This document shows, piece after piece, positions 26,706-35,906 of a DNA stretch of 64,000 bases. Source of the stretch: PALSA-693 sp963702305 (lineage in GTDB: Bacteria > Actinomycetota > Acidimicrobiia > Acidimicrobiales > Palsa-688); contig CAVPBX010000008.1 of the NCBI GenBank assembly GCA_963702305.1, forward strand, positions 62,001 through 126,000, read 5' to 3'. Each line of letters begins with the position of its first letter. The stretch's first letter is position 1. The notes beneath the pieces are model-generated. The model worked only from the letters and a program-made list of their open reading frames with translations. It was not told where the DNA came from and did no database searches. A program made the translations under genes and the position numbers.

Positions 26706-28820
26706 TCAGAACTCCAGCAGCGAGCGGGCGGCGGCCACGATGTCCTCGACCTGCGGGAGGATGGCCCGGGCCAGGGTCGGCTCGTAGGCCACGTGGGTAT
26801 CGGTGGCGCCCAGCCGGCGCACCGGGGCGTCCAGATCGGCGAAGCAGTGCTCCGCCGCCCAGGCCGCCACCTCGGCGCCGAACCCGCTGGTGATCACGTC
26901 CTCGTGGGCGACCAGCAGCCGCCCGGTCCTGGCCACCTCGGCGGCGACCAGGTCGTGGTCCCACGGCAGCAACGAACGTAGGTCGATGATCCCGATGGAC
27001 GCGCCGTCCGAGGCGGCCAGTTCGGCGGCTGCCTGGCGGGACTTCTCGACCAGCGCACCCCAGGTGACGATCGTCAGTTGGTCCCCGGCGACCGCGATGC
27101 GGCCCCGGCCGAACGGAACCTGGAAGGGCCGGGACGGATAGGGGTCGCGGGTGTAGGGCTGGCGCAGCAGGTGCTTGTGCTCGAGGAAGAGCACGGGATC
27201 CTCGGCCTGCAAGGCCGTCCGCAGCAGCCCCACCGCGTCGGCGGCGCGCGACGGCATCACCACGGTGAGGCCCGGTATGTGGGTGAAGATGGACTCGCCG
27301 GATTGGGAATGCCAGATGGCCCCGCCGCTGACATAGCCGCCGATCGGAACCCGCAGCACCATAGGGCAGGAGAAGGCTCCGTTGGACCGCCAGCGGATGG
27401 TGGCCGCTTCGCTCTTGATCTGGTGCATGGCGGGCCAGATGTAGTCGAAGAACTGGACCTCGGGCACCGGCCGCAGCCCTCTGATGCCCTGCCCGACGGC
27501 CCGGCCCACGATGTTGGCCTCGGCGAGTGGGGTGTTGTAGCACCGGGCCAGGCCGAAACGCCGTTGCAGGCCGGAGGTGGTGCCGAACACGCCGCCTTTG
27601 CCTTCGACGTTCGCCAGCACGGCCTCGCGGGCGTCGGCGACGTCCTCGCCGAAGACCCGGATGCGCTCGTCCTCTTCCATCTGCTCGTGGAGGGTGCGCT
27701 TGATGGCTTCGCCCAGGGCGACCACCTCGCCGGTGCCGTCGTCGGCGTCCTCCGCGGCCGGGTCGACGACCGGGAGGGCGACCACCTGGTCGGTGACCGT
27801 GGCCGGGTCGGGCCGCGGCGCCGCCAGGGCCCGCCGGGCGGCCGCCAGTACGGTCTGCCGGGCCTCCTCGCGGATCTCGGCCACTTCCTCGGGCGACAGC
27901 ACGCCGCCCTCCACCAAGGCCCGTTCCATCAGGACCAGCGGGTCGTGGGTGGCTTCCTCGGCGAGCTCTTCGGCTGGGCGGTACTTGCTCTGGGTGTCCT
28001 GCGAGGAATGCGAGTAGGGCCGGGTGACGGTGGCGTGGATGAGGGCGGGGCCGACGCCGGCCCGCACCTCGGCCACGATGTGGGCGGCCCGGGAGCGCAC
28101 TTCGAAGTAGTCGCGCCCGTCCATGGCGTGGACCTGCAGGCCCCGGAAGCCGCGCACCAGCTCGGAGATCGGCGCCGGCGACTGGTCGACGGACGGCACC
28201 GAGATGGCGTAGCCATTGTCCGCGACCACGTACAGGACCGGCAGATGGAGGGTGCAGGCGGTGTTGAGGCTCTCCCAGAACTCCCCCTCGGAAGTGGCCC
28301 CCTCGCCGAGGGACACGTAGGTGAGCTCGTCGCCGTGGGCGACGCAACCTGGCAGCTGTCGGCGCGAGATGTATCGGCTGGCCTCGGCGCAACCCACCGC
28401 CGGCAGGCACTGGCTGCCGGTCGGGCTGGACTGGGTCACGATGTTGAGGGCGGCGTTGCCCCAATGGCACGACATCTGGCGCCCGCCGGAAGCCGGGTCG
28501 GCGGCGGAGCCGACCGCCTGCAGCAGGATCTCCTCGGGGGTGACCCCCAGCGCCAGCATCAGGGCCCGGTCCCGGTAGTACGGGAAGAACCAGTCGTAGC
28601 CGGGCCGCAGCTCCCGCCCCAGGCCGAGCAGCAGGGCCTCGTGACCGGCGCCGGAGATCTGGAAAAAGACCCGGCTCTGCTTCTGGAGGGCGATCTCCCG
28701 GTCGTCCAGGTACCGCGAGGTCCAGGCGGCGGCGAAGTCGGCTTTCAGCTCGTCAACGGGAAAACCACGGAAGGTGGACGCCGGCGCTTCCACCGGAACG
28801 GCACGCAGAGGGACAGCCAT
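26706..28820 (-). CDS. 2-oxoacid dehydrogenase E1, alpha-beta fusion
   Basis: A 704-residue fusion: residues 1 to about 350 are an E1 alpha with the thiamine-diphosphate motif (G-D-E-L-T-Y...D-N-G-Y-A-I); residues about 370-704 are E1 beta with G-E-D-V-A and P-L-A-E-A-N-I-V-G. In multienzyme complexes E1 decarboxylates a 2-oxoacid (often branched-chain) and transfers the acyl group to E2. No E2 or E3 gene is in the window, although the window's leucine and isobutyryl-CoA genes make branched-chain 2-oxoacids plausible substrates. Usually the two chains are separate genes. ATG start 28820, followed by the MscR-type gene with a one-base gap. Confidence 0.88.
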   Translation of the reverse strand: MAVPLRAVPVEAPASTFRGFPVDELKADFAAAWTSRYLDDREIALQKQSRVFFQISGAGHEALLLGLGRELRPGYDWFFPYYRDRALMLALGVTPEEILLQAVGSAADPASGGRQMSCHWGNAALNIVTQSSPTGSQCLPAVGCAEASRYISRRQLPGCVAHGDELTYVSLGEGATSEGEFWESLNTACTLHLPVLYVVADNGYAISVPSVDQSPAPISELVRGFRGLQVHAMDGRDYFEVRSRAAHIVAEVRAGVGPALIHATVTRPYSHSSQDTQSKYRPAEELAEEATHDPLVLMERALVEGGVLSPEEVAEIREEARQTVLAAARRALAAPRPDPATVTDQVVALPVVDPAAEDADDGTGEVVALGEAIKRTLHEQMEEDERIRVFGEDVADAREAVLANVEGKGGVFGTTSGLQRRFGLARCYNTPLAEANIVGRAVGQGIRGLRPVPEVQFFDYIWPAMHQIKSEAATIRWRSNGAFSCPMVLRVPIGGYVSGGAIWHSQSGESIFTHIPGLTVVMPSRAADAVGLLRTALQAEDPVLFLEHKHLLRQPYTRDPYPSRPFQVPFGRGRIAVAGDQLTIVTWGALVEKSRQAAAELAASDGASIGIIDLRSLLPWDHDLVAAEVARTGRLLVAHEDVITSGFGAEVAAWAAEHCFADLDAPVRRLGATDTHVAYEPTLARAILPQVEDIVAAARSLLEF

Positions 28821-28842
28821 ATCTCCCCGTATGGTAGGCCTT

Positions 28843-29302
28843 CTAGGCGGGTTGGCCGATCATCAGGACCAGGGCCGCCACGAACAGCAGATCGCTGGCT
28901 GCGGCCGCCCACATCAGCCGGCGGCCGGCCCCGGGGGCAGCGTGACCGGCGGCGTGGGCGGCCCGGATCCGGGCCTCGGCGGGCCGCACCGCCCCCAGCA
29001 GCAGGGCCGCGGCGGCCAGCCACACCACCAGACCGGCGATCACCCAGAGGGCACCGAAGTCCGCGCCCGTCGGGGCGGGCGCCCAGGGCGGCGGCACCGA
29101 GGAACGGCACGGCCAGCACCAGCCACTCGGCCCGCCCCGGCGACCGGAAGTACCGCCGGGTCTCCTCCGACGCGTCTGGGCGGTCCGGGCGTTTGGCCAG
29201 CCCGCCGTACAACCCGCTGATCGCCACGGCCCCGAAGCCCGCCACCGCGCTGACGACGTGGAGGGCGACCAGGACGTCGTAGACCACCACGGCCGCCATC
29301 AT
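28843..29302 (-). CDS. Small polytopic membrane protein, frameshifted (DUF2269-like)
   Basis: From ATG 29302 the frame starts with a membrane protein (V-Y-D-V-L-V-A-L-H-V-V-S-A-V-A-G-F) through P-F-L-G-A-A-A-L. Between about 29095 and 29060 the signal passes to the frame that ends at 28843 (A-D-F-G-A-L-W-V-I-A-G-L-V-V, then a last helix L-F-V-A-A-L-V-L-M-I-G). A single-base change in the GC-rich gap restores one protein of about 153 residues with four helices. The histidine and spacing resemble DUF2269/CopD-like proteins, but I am unsure. Located between the fused E1 gene and the divergent phosphoesterase. Confidence 0.6.
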
Positions 29303-29345
29303 TCCCCAACCGTTTGCTGGCGGGCGAAGAGTACGGTGGCGCGCC

Positions 29346-29993
29346 GTGCGGGTCTTGGCCGTCGCCGACGAGGTTTCCGAGCGCCTCTGGACGCACGACG
29401 TGGTCGGCTTCCAGGCCAACCTGATCGTCGGATGCGGGGATGTCCCCTTTGACCTGCTGGGCTGGATGGCCGGGGCGACCGCGGCGCCGGTGCTCTTCGT
29501 TCCCGGCAACCACGACCCTGATCTCTCCGGTTACCGGCGCACCCGCCGGGGGCTGGTGTTGCAGGCCGGGATGCCCGTCGAGCCGCCGTGGCCGGCAGGA
29601 ACCATCAACGTGGACCGCCGAATCGTCGACGTCGGCGGGGTGCGGGTGGCCGGACTCGGAGGCTCCCGGCGATACGGGCCCGGACCAAACCAGTACACCG
29701 AACGTCAGCAGGCCCGCCGGGTCCGGCGGCTGCTGGCCCGGGCCCGCTGGACGCGGCGGCGGCCGGTCGACGTGGTGATCACCCACGCCCCCATCGCCGG
29801 GGTCGGGGACGGCGACGACCCGGTGCATCAGGGCTTCGTCGCCTTCCGCCGGCTGGTGACCGCGCTGCAACCCCGGCTGTTCCTGCACGGCCACGTGGCG
29901 CCCGCCCCGGGCGGGTGCGAGTATCGCATCGGCGCCACCCGGGTGGTCAACGTGTACGACCACCGGCTGCTCGACCTCGACGGGGAGGGCTGA
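29346..29993 (+). CDS. Calcineurin-like metallophosphoesterase
   Basis: A 215-residue phosphoesterase with most of the family motifs: G-C-G-D (residues 29-32), G-N-H-D (about 54-57), T-H-A-P and L-H-G-H. The first D-x-H motif is absent: the N-terminal strand runs V-L-A-V-A-D-E-V-S-E-R-L, keeping only the Asp. This is characteristic of a subfamily with an N-terminal 'D-E-V' strand. The gene is GTG-started and sits one short gap (5 bases) before the ParB-like gene, so the pair is likely cotranscribed. Substrate unknown. Confidence 0.75.
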   Translation: MRVLAVADEVSERLWTHDVVGFQANLIVGCGDVPFDLLGWMAGATAAPVLFVPGNHDPDLSGYRRTRRGLVLQAGMPVEPPWPAGTINVDRRIVDVGGVRVAGLGGSRRYGPGPNQYTERQQARRVRRLLARARWTRRRPVDVVITHAPIAGVGDGDDPVHQGFVAFRRLVTALQPRLFLHGHVAPAPGGCEYRIGATRVVNVYDHRLLDLDGEG

Positions 29994-29998
29994 GCGAC

Positions 29999-30844
29999 AT
30001 GGCCCGGTCGACCGGGTTCCCGAGCGCCGACGCCGCCGACGACTTCCAGCGGCTCCGTCGCCGGCAGGTGCTGTCCCGGCTCGCCCAGCGCCTCCGGCGC
30101 GAGCCCGACGACGTCAACCTCGTCCTCCCCTTCGACGAGGTGGTGGCGGCCCTCGGCGTCGTCGGCGAACACCACGTCGGCCTCGAGGTCATCCCCGTGG
30201 ACTCCATCGTGGGCAGCGTGGACCGCACGCGGGACTTCGACCGTCGCTTCCGCCCCACCTCCGCCCGGCCCCGGGAACGGTGGGAGCGCATCGCCTCGGC
30301 GGCCCGGCGGGGCGAACCGTTTCCTCCCATCTCGGTCTACCGCGTCGGCGAACTGCACTTTGTCCGGGACGGCCATCATCGGGTGTCCGTCGCCCGCGCC
30401 CTGCGCCAGAAGGTCATCGAGGCCGACGTGACCGAGGTCCGCACCCGGTTGCCGGCGACCGGCATCCGGGCCCTCAGCGATCTGGTCTTCAAGGACTACG
30501 AGCGGCTGTTCCGGGAGCGGGTCCCGCTGCCCCCCGACGCGCAGGCCACCTTGTCCATGCAGGATCCGTGGCACTGGGCCGAACTCTCCGAGACGGTCGA
30601 GGCGTGGGGCTTTCGGCTCACGCAACAGGAGGGACGGTTCCTGACCCGGGCCGAAGTGGCCATCCGCTGGTACCAGGACGAGTACCGCCGGGTGGTGCGC
30701 ATGCTGCGGGCCGCCGACCTGATCGGCTCGCGCACCGAAGCCGAGGCCTACCTCCGGATCGCCGCGGAGCGGTACCGCATCATGCGCACCCACGAGTGGA
30801 ACGACGAGATCATCGCCCGGCTGCGAGCCGAGCTCCATCGCTGA
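29999..30844 (+). CDS. ParB-like nuclease-domain protein
   Basis: A 281-residue protein with a ParB/sulfiredoxin-type N-terminal domain: I-P-V-D-S-I-V-G-S-V near residue 64, P-I-S-V-Y-R-V-G near 113, and the R-D-G-H-H-R-V-S-V-A box near 125. The C-terminal half is helical and lacks the known centromere-binding region of chromosomal ParB. No ParA is nearby, so it is unlikely to be the segregation protein. It follows the phosphoesterase by five bases and converges on the sugC-like gene (five-base gap). Confidence 0.7.
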   Translation: MARSTGFPSADAADDFQRLRRRQVLSRLAQRLRREPDDVNLVLPFDEVVAALGVVGEHHVGLEVIPVDSIVGSVDRTRDFDRRFRPTSARPRERWERIASAARRGEPFPPISVYRVGELHFVRDGHHRVSVARALRQKVIEADVTEVRTRLPATGIRALSDLVFKDYERLFRERVPLPPDAQATLSMQDPWHWAELSETVEAWGFRLTQQEGRFLTRAEVAIRWYQDEYRRVVRMLRAADLIGSRTEAEAYLRIAAERYRIMRTHEWNDEIIARLRAELHR

Positions 30845-30848
30845 CCGT

Positions 30849-32033
30849 CTACAGGGCGTGGATCAGGAGGTTGCGGCCGGACTGGGGGTCGAAGAGGTGG
30901 ATCTTGGAGGTGTCGAACCACAGGGTGGCCTGCTCCTCCTCCTTGATCTTGGTGGCGGCGTTGAGCCGGGCCACCACGGTCAGACCGCCCTGGATGGTGT
31001 CCGCCTGGCCGGAGTCGGCGGCCAGCTCGCTCAACTCGGAGGAACTGGCCTGCCCCTGCTCGAGGGTGAAGTGGGCGAACACATCGGATCCCAGGGACTC
31101 GATCACGTCGATGTTGGTGGTAAACGTGGCCCCGCGGTGCTTGTCCTGCTCGCTCACCAGGGCCGCGTCCTCGAAGTGCTCGGGGCGCACGCCCATGATC
31201 ACCTGACGGCCGGCGCCCGACCCCTCGACGGCTTGGCGACTCTCGTCCGGCAAAGTGACATCCCCGAATGGCGTCCGCAAGCGGCCCTCCGCCAACTCGG
31301 CCGCCACGAAGTTCATCGAAGGCGAGCCGATGAAACCGGCCACGAACAGGTTGACCGGATTCTCGTAGAGCGTCTGAGCCGAGCCGTACTGCTGCAGGAT
31401 CCCGGTGCGGAGCACGGCGATCCGGTCACCCAGTGTCAGGGCTTCGACCTGGTCGTGGGTGACGTAGACCGTCGTGGTGTGCAGGCGCTTCTGGATGCGG
31501 GACACCTCCGTCCGCATCTGTACCCGCAGCTTGGCATCGAGGTTGGAGAGGGGCTCGTCCATCAAGAAGGCCTTGGGGCTGCGGACGATGGCCCGGCCCA
31601 TGGCGACCCGTTGGCGCTGACCGCCGGACAAGTTGGCCGGCTTGCGGTCCAGGTGCTGGGTCAGGTCGAGGATCCGGGCCGCCTCGGTGACCTTCTGGTC
31701 GATCTCCGCTTTCGGCACCTTGGCCAGCTTGAGGGCGAAGGCCATGTTGTCGCGCACGGTCATGTGGGGGTACAACGCATAGTTCTGGAAGACCATGGCG
31801 ATGTCGCGGTCTTTGGGCGCCTTGTTATTGACCAACTCGTTGTCGATGCGCAGCTCGCCCGAGCTGATGTCCTCCAGACCGGCGATCATGTTGAGCGTGG
31901 TGGTCTTGCCGCAGCCGGACGGGCCGACCAGGATGCAGAACTCACCGTCCTCGATCTCCAGGTCCAGATCCCTGACGGCGATGGCGCCGTCGGCGTACTG
32001 CTTGGTGATGTGGGTGAGGGTGATGGCGGCCAC
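30849..32033 (-). CDS. sugC: ABC transporter ATPase, SugC/MalK type
   Basis: A 394-residue ATPase: Walker A G-P-S-G-C-G-K-T-T (38-46), Q-loop V-F-Q-N-Y-A-L-Y-P-H, signature L-S-G-G-Q, Walker B L-M-D-E-P, switch H-loop V-T-H-D-Q, then a C-terminal regulatory OB-fold domain as in MalK/UgpC (V-R-P-E-H-F). It powers sugar uptake with the two permeases upstream. GTG start with an AAAGGGAGA ribosome-binding site. Last gene of an lpqY-sugA-sugB-sugC-ordered operon; the symbol rests on that gene order and family, not on proven trehalose specificity. Confidence 0.85.
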   Translation of the reverse strand: MAAITLTHITKQYADGAIAVRDLDLEIEDGEFCILVGPSGCGKTTTLNMIAGLEDISSGELRIDNELVNNKAPKDRDIAMVFQNYALYPHMTVRDNMAFALKLAKVPKAEIDQKVTEAARILDLTQHLDRKPANLSGGQRQRVAMGRAIVRSPKAFLMDEPLSNLDAKLRVQMRTEVSRIQKRLHTTTVYVTHDQVEALTLGDRIAVLRTGILQQYGSAQTLYENPVNLFVAGFIGSPSMNFVAAELAEGRLRTPFGDVTLPDESRQAVEGSGAGRQVIMGVRPEHFEDAALVSEQDKHRGATFTTNIDVIESLGSDVFAHFTLEQGQASSSELSELAADSGQADTIQGGLTVVARLNAATKIKEEEQATLWFDTSKIHLFDPQSGRNLLIHAL

Positions 32034-32060
32034 GGAGGGTCTCCCTTTCGTTGCGGTCGG

Positions 32061-32897
32061 TCAGCCCTTGACGGCGCCGGATGTCAGCCCGGCAACGATT
32101 CGGCGCTGGAAGAACAGGACGAACACCAGGATCGGGATAGTGATGATGACTGCTGCGGCTGCGATGTTGCCGATGGGGTTCTCGAACGACGAGTTCCCGG
32201 TAAAGAAGGCGATGGCCGCGGGGACAGTCCGCGAGTTGTTGGTGGAGGTGAAGGAGATGGCGAAGAGGAAGTCGTTCCAGCAGAAGAGGAACACCAGGAT
32301 GGAAGCGGTGACCAGTCCCGGCATGGCGAGGGGGGCGATGACTCTGACGAACGCCTGCATCGGGGTGGCGCCGTCCATCTCCGCGGCTCGCTCGAGGTCT
32401 CGGGGGATCTCCCGGAAGAACGACGAGAGGATGTAGATGGCGAGCGGCAGCGAGAAGGCGATGTACGGGATCACCAGGCCCCACCAGGTGTCGAACAGGT
32501 GGATCGTCCGCTCCACATTGAACATCGGAGTGACCAGGGAGATCTGCGGGAACATGGCCACCATCAGGGACGCCCCCAACAGCACCCGCTTACCCCGGAA
32601 GCGCAGCCGCGAGATGGCGTAGGCGGCAAAACTGGCCAGGACCACGGCCACCAGGGTGGCGATGATGGCGATGACGACCGAGTTGCGGAGGGCGTCGAGG
32701 AAGTCGGACGTCTTGAAGATGGTGCGGTAGTTGCCGAGCGTCCACTTGGTGGGCCAGAAACTTCCGTTGCTGATGGTGGCAGGCGCCTTGAAGGACAGGG
32801 CCAAGATCCACCACACCGGGATCAGGACCCAGAGGATCACGATGAAGTCGGCCCCGGTCCAGGCCGCTCGCTTCTTTGGCGTGAGAGTGGCGGCCAT
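32061..32897 (-). CDS. sugB: ABC sugar permease, SugB type
   Basis: A 278-residue inner-membrane permease of the MalG/SugB class with about six helices and the E-A-A loop form E-M-D-G-A-T-P-M-Q-A-F-V-R-V-I-A-P-L, which contacts the ATPase. It forms a heterodimer with the SugA-type permease encoded just upstream (two-base gap). Hydrophobic N-terminal segment A-D-F-I-V-I-L-W-V-L-I-P-V-W is the first helix. Sugar specificity is inferred only. Confidence 0.85.
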   Translation of the reverse strand: MAATLTPKKRAAWTGADFIVILWVLIPVWWILALSFKAPATISNGSFWPTKWTLGNYRTIFKTSDFLDALRNSVVIAIIATLVAVVLASFAAYAISRLRFRGKRVLLGASLMVAMFPQISLVTPMFNVERTIHLFDTWWGLVIPYIAFSLPLAIYILSSFFREIPRDLERAAEMDGATPMQAFVRVIAPLAMPGLVTASILVFLFCWNDFLFAISFTSTNNSRTVPAAIAFFTGNSSFENPIGNIAAAAVIITIPILVFVLFFQRRIVAGLTSGAVKG

Positions 32898-32899
32898 GG

Positions 32900-33850
32900 C
32901 TACAGATCCGATCCCGGGGCGGCGGCCCCGAAGAGTCTGATGAACACGAAGGCGATGATGCCGACGGCCACGAAGATCAGCACGGAGATGGTTGAACCAA
33001 GCCCCAGGTTGAGGTTGGTGAACAGGTTGTCGTAGGCGAGGATCGACACCGACCCGGTCTTGTTTTGCCCCTGGGTCAGGATGTAGATGTTGTCGAATAT
33101 CCGGAAGGCGTCGAGGGTCCGGAACAACAGCGCCACCAGGATGGCCGGTTTCATCAGCGGCAAGGTGACGCGGATGAATCGCTGCCAGGTGGAGGCGCCG
33201 TCCATGCGGGCGGCCTTGAGCAGGTCATCGGACACCAGGGCCAAGCCGGCGAGCAGCAGCAGGGCCATGAAGGGGGTCGTCTTCCAGACCTCCGCCAGGA
33301 TGATCACGGCGGTGGCCTGGAACGTGTGGGTAAGGGGGGCGCTGCCTTTGGGCAACAGGTGGAAGAAGTAGCCGGTACCGGGGGTCCAGGCGTACTGCCA
33401 GCTGTAGGCGGCGACCACGGTCACCATGCCGTACGGGATCAGGATCAGGGTTCGCACCAAGCCCCGGCCGACCAGGGTGCGGTGCATGAGCAGGGCGAAC
33501 ACCATGCCGATGACGAACTCGATGGCAACCGAGATCACGGTGATGATCACGGTGATCAGGAAGGCCCGCCACCAGTACTGGTTGGTGAGCACGGTGCCGT
33601 AGTTGGAAAAGCCGATGAACTTGGCCAGGTTGGGGAAGCGGAGGTCGTAGCGCTCCAGGGACAGGAAGATGGCATACCCCATCGGGAACGCGGCCACGGC
33701 CAGCAGCACCACCACCGCCGGGGCGCACAGCAGCCAGCCCAGGCGCTCTTCGGCCCGGGCCCCCTCCGAGAGGCGGCGCCGGTCGGCCTTGGAGATCTGG
33801 GGCGGGGCGGCCTCGTCCGTGCTGGTCGTCGGAGGAGTGGTCACGGTCAT
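32900..33850 (-). CDS. sugA: ABC sugar permease, SugA type
   Basis: A 316-residue permease of the MalF/SugA class: about six helices with the coupling loop A-A-R-M-D-G-A-S-T-W-Q-R-F-I-R-V-T-L-P in the last third. Its ATG overlaps the lpqY stop (ATGA), so the binding protein and permease are translated together. The first 30 residues are hydrophilic and cytoplasmic. Confidence 0.85.
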   Translation of the reverse strand: MTVTTPPTTSTDEAAPPQISKADRRRLSEGARAEERLGWLLCAPAVVVLLAVAAFPMGYAIFLSLERYDLRFPNLAKFIGFSNYGTVLTNQYWWRAFLITVIITVISVAIEFVIGMVFALLMHRTLVGRGLVRTLILIPYGMVTVVAAYSWQYAWTPGTGYFFHLLPKGSAPLTHTFQATAVIILAEVWKTTPFMALLLLAGLALVSDDLLKAARMDGASTWQRFIRVTLPLMKPAILVALLFRTLDAFRIFDNIYILTQGQNKTGSVSILAYDNLFTNLNLGLGSTISVLIFVAVGIIAFVFIRLFGAAAPGSDL

Positions 33851-35178
33851 GGGATCAGCCCCTTCTGGGCGAGAGCGTCGCGGATCTGGCTGGTCACCGA
33901 CTTGAGGTTTGACGCCGGACTGATGCCCTGCGGCGGCGACAGGGTGTGCGAGATGTAGATGGACACGGCTTGATATTCAGGTGTCTTGGGTCGGACCGAG
34001 GCGTTGGTCAGCTGCTGGAGGATGTCCTGGTAGAAGGGGTACTGGGCCACGAAGTCCGCGGTGGGGTTCTCATAGAGGGACTTGAGGGTGGGCGGCAAGC
34101 CGCCTTTGACGGCGGCCTCGAGCTGACTGGTGCCGTTGCGCAGGCACAAGGCCGCCTGCATGGCCAGGTCCTTGTGCCGCGAATAGCTGCTGACGGTCAG
34201 GTCGATCCCGCCGATGGTCGGATGGGAGGTCGTGCCGGGCGTGACGGTCGGGTAGGTCGTCCACTTGAAGACCTTGAACAGGGCGGGCTTGTCCGACTTC
34301 ATGGACGGGTACACGAACGGGTAGTTGATCTCGAAGGCGGCGTTGCCTTCCTCCATCGCCAACCGGTTTTGGTCCTCCTGCTGCACCGACAGCGACGGGT
34401 CGGCCGCCACCGAGGTGGCCAGCTGCTTCATCGTCTGCATGGCCACCAGGGCTGGCTGGCCCATCGACGGGGCCTTGGAGTCCGGGGTGAGCACACTGCC
34501 GCCCGCGCTGGCGACGAGCGAGTTGAACCAGACGGTGAGGCCCTCGTACTGCGCCCCCTGGATCTCGATCAGGTGCGGCTTGCCGGCCTTGGCGAGCTGT
34601 TCGGCGTCGGAGATCATCTCGGTCCAGGTCTGCGGGGGGTTGGGCACCAAGTCGGAGCGGTACCACAGCAGCTCGGTGTTGGAGCTCTGTGGCACCGCCA
34701 CCAGCTGCCCGTTCCACTCGGCCGTGCTCAGGGGGCCGGGCAGGGTGTCGGCCTGCACCTGCTGGGCGGCCGCGCCTGTCCACGAGACGATCCAGCCGGC
34801 CTGCGAGAACTCCGCCTCCCAGGTGACGTCCAGCCCCATGATGTCGATGCTCTTGTCATGGGCGGCCAGGCGACGCACGAGCTGCTGCCGCTGCTGGTCA
34901 GCGGAGCTCGGCAGCTTGATGTAGTTGATCTTGTAGGCCCCGTTCGACGCCGCGGAACAGGAGTTGGCCGCGTCCTGGGTGGCCGGCGAGGAGTCCGGCT
35001 CGTTGTAATAGCTCAGGGTGACGGTGCTCCCAGCCGCGGCCGAGCTGCACGCGGCCAGGCCGGTCGCGGCGAGGGCCACGGCCACGGCGAGGGACCAGCC
35101 CGGCGCCCGGACACCCCGCCGGGGGCGCGCCGGGCCATCGCCCCTGGCGAACACCGATTCGACACCGTTGACAACCAC
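33847..35178 (-). CDS. lpqY: Sugar-binding lipoprotein, LpqY-like
   Basis: A 443-residue extracellular solute-binding protein with a lipoprotein signal: a basic N-terminus, a hydrophobic core, and the lipobox G-L-A-A-C (Cys44). The mature part is a family-1 solute-binding fold (W-Y-R-S-D-L and N-Y-P-F-V-Y-P-S segments). Gene order with two permeases and a MalK-type ATPase matches the mycobacterial trehalose-recycling importer LpqY-SugABC. GTG start at 35178, preceded by GGGGGGAGG. A possible promoter stands 37 bp upstream. Confidence 0.8.
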   Translation of the reverse strand: MVVNGVESVFARGDGPARPRRGVRAPGWSLAVAVALAATGLAACSSAAAGSTVTLSYYNEPDSSPATQDAANSCSAASNGAYKINYIKLPSSADQQRQQLVRRLAAHDKSIDIMGLDVTWEAEFSQAGWIVSWTGAAAQQVQADTLPGPLSTAEWNGQLVAVPQSSNTELLWYRSDLVPNPPQTWTEMISDAEQLAKAGKPHLIEIQGAQYEGLTVWFNSLVASAGGSVLTPDSKAPSMGQPALVAMQTMKQLATSVAADPSLSVQQEDQNRLAMEEGNAAFEINYPFVYPSMKSDKPALFKVFKWTTYPTVTPGTTSHPTIGGIDLTVSSYSRHKDLAMQAALCLRNGTSQLEAAVKGGLPPTLKSLYENPTADFVAQYPFYQDILQQLTNASVRPKTPEYQAVSIYISHTLSPPQGISPASNLKSVTSQIRDALAQKGLIP

Positions 35179-35214
35179 GGTCGGCCTCCCCCCGGAGCGG
35201 ACGTGACGGGTACA

Positions 35215-35243
35215 TCACTACCCCGCCAACGGCGATTTTGCAA
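35215..35243 (-). promoter_or_regulatory. Possible promoter of the lpqY-sugABC operon
   Basis: Read on the minus strand: TTGCAA (35243-35238), 17-bp spacer, TAGTGA (35220-35215), a near-consensus -35 and a partial -10, 37 bp upstream of the lpqY GTG. The 142-bp gap to the divergent lipoprotein gene also contains AT-richer sequence around 35232-35245. Confidence 0.4.
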
Positions 35244-35320
35244 CATCTCGTCGCGCCTCGTGCCGTCGGGACGCCCATGATCACTGCCGGAATGCCCCGT
35301 GGGGACCAGAATGGGCAGCG

Positions 35321-35869
35321 ATGCCGATCCGCCTTCCGTCGCGTCCGCCGCGGGGTTTGCCGCCCCGTCCGGGCTGGGGTCGAGCGCGGGCGGCCGGGGT
35401 GATGGGGCCGCTGGCGGTCGCCGTCGCCTTGGGGGTGGCGGCGGCGGGGTGCGGGAGCAGCCACTCTCCGGGAGCGGTCGTCACCCTGCCGACGACTGCC
35501 GCGCCCACGACGATCTCGTCGCCGACGACGCGGACCGTCCCCCGGACCCCTCCGACGACGACGGCGTGGACGGCCTCGGCGCCGCGGCCCACCCCTGACG
35601 CCGCGGCCGCGGCCCTCGTCTCGGAATGGGCCGCCGCCAACAAGCCGCTCGCCCTCACGGTCGCCTCGCCCCCGGCGGTCAGCACGCTGTTCGCCGTCCC
35701 TTACCCCGCCGGCGCCGCCATCTCCCGGGGGTGTTCGGACGCATTTCCCCCCCTCGTCTGCACCTACGGGCCGCCCGGGGGCGCCTCGGCCGCCGACGCC
35801 CTCTTCGAACTGTACGTGTCGCAGTCGCCTGCGGGGTGGTACGTGAGCTCAGTGCTCATCCGGCGCTGA
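35321..35869 (+). CDS. Putative secreted lipoprotein with Thr/Pro-rich linker
   Basis: Up to 182 residues. A hydrophobic signal with lipobox V-A-A-A-G-C (Cys44 from the first ATG; Cys17 if ATG 35402 is used) is followed by a long Thr/Pro/Ser linker and a C-terminal domain of about 90 residues with two Cys (R-G-C-S-D, V-C-T-Y-G), possibly disulfide-bonded. No family recognised. It is divergent from lpqY, but nothing else ties it to sugar import. The signal and lipobox make ATG 35402 the likelier start. Confidence 0.65.
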   Translation: MPIRLPSRPPRGLPPRPGWGRARAAGVMGPLAVAVALGVAAAGCGSSHSPGAVVTLPTTAAPTTISSPTTRTVPRTPPTTTAWTASAPRPTPDAAAAALVSEWAAANKPLALTVASPPAVSTLFAVPYPAGAAISRGCSDAFPPLVCTYGPPGGASAADALFELYVSQSPAGWYVSSVLIRR

Positions 35870-35906
35870 CCTTCGTGCGCCGAGGTGCGAGCGCGGTCGG
35901 GACGGG

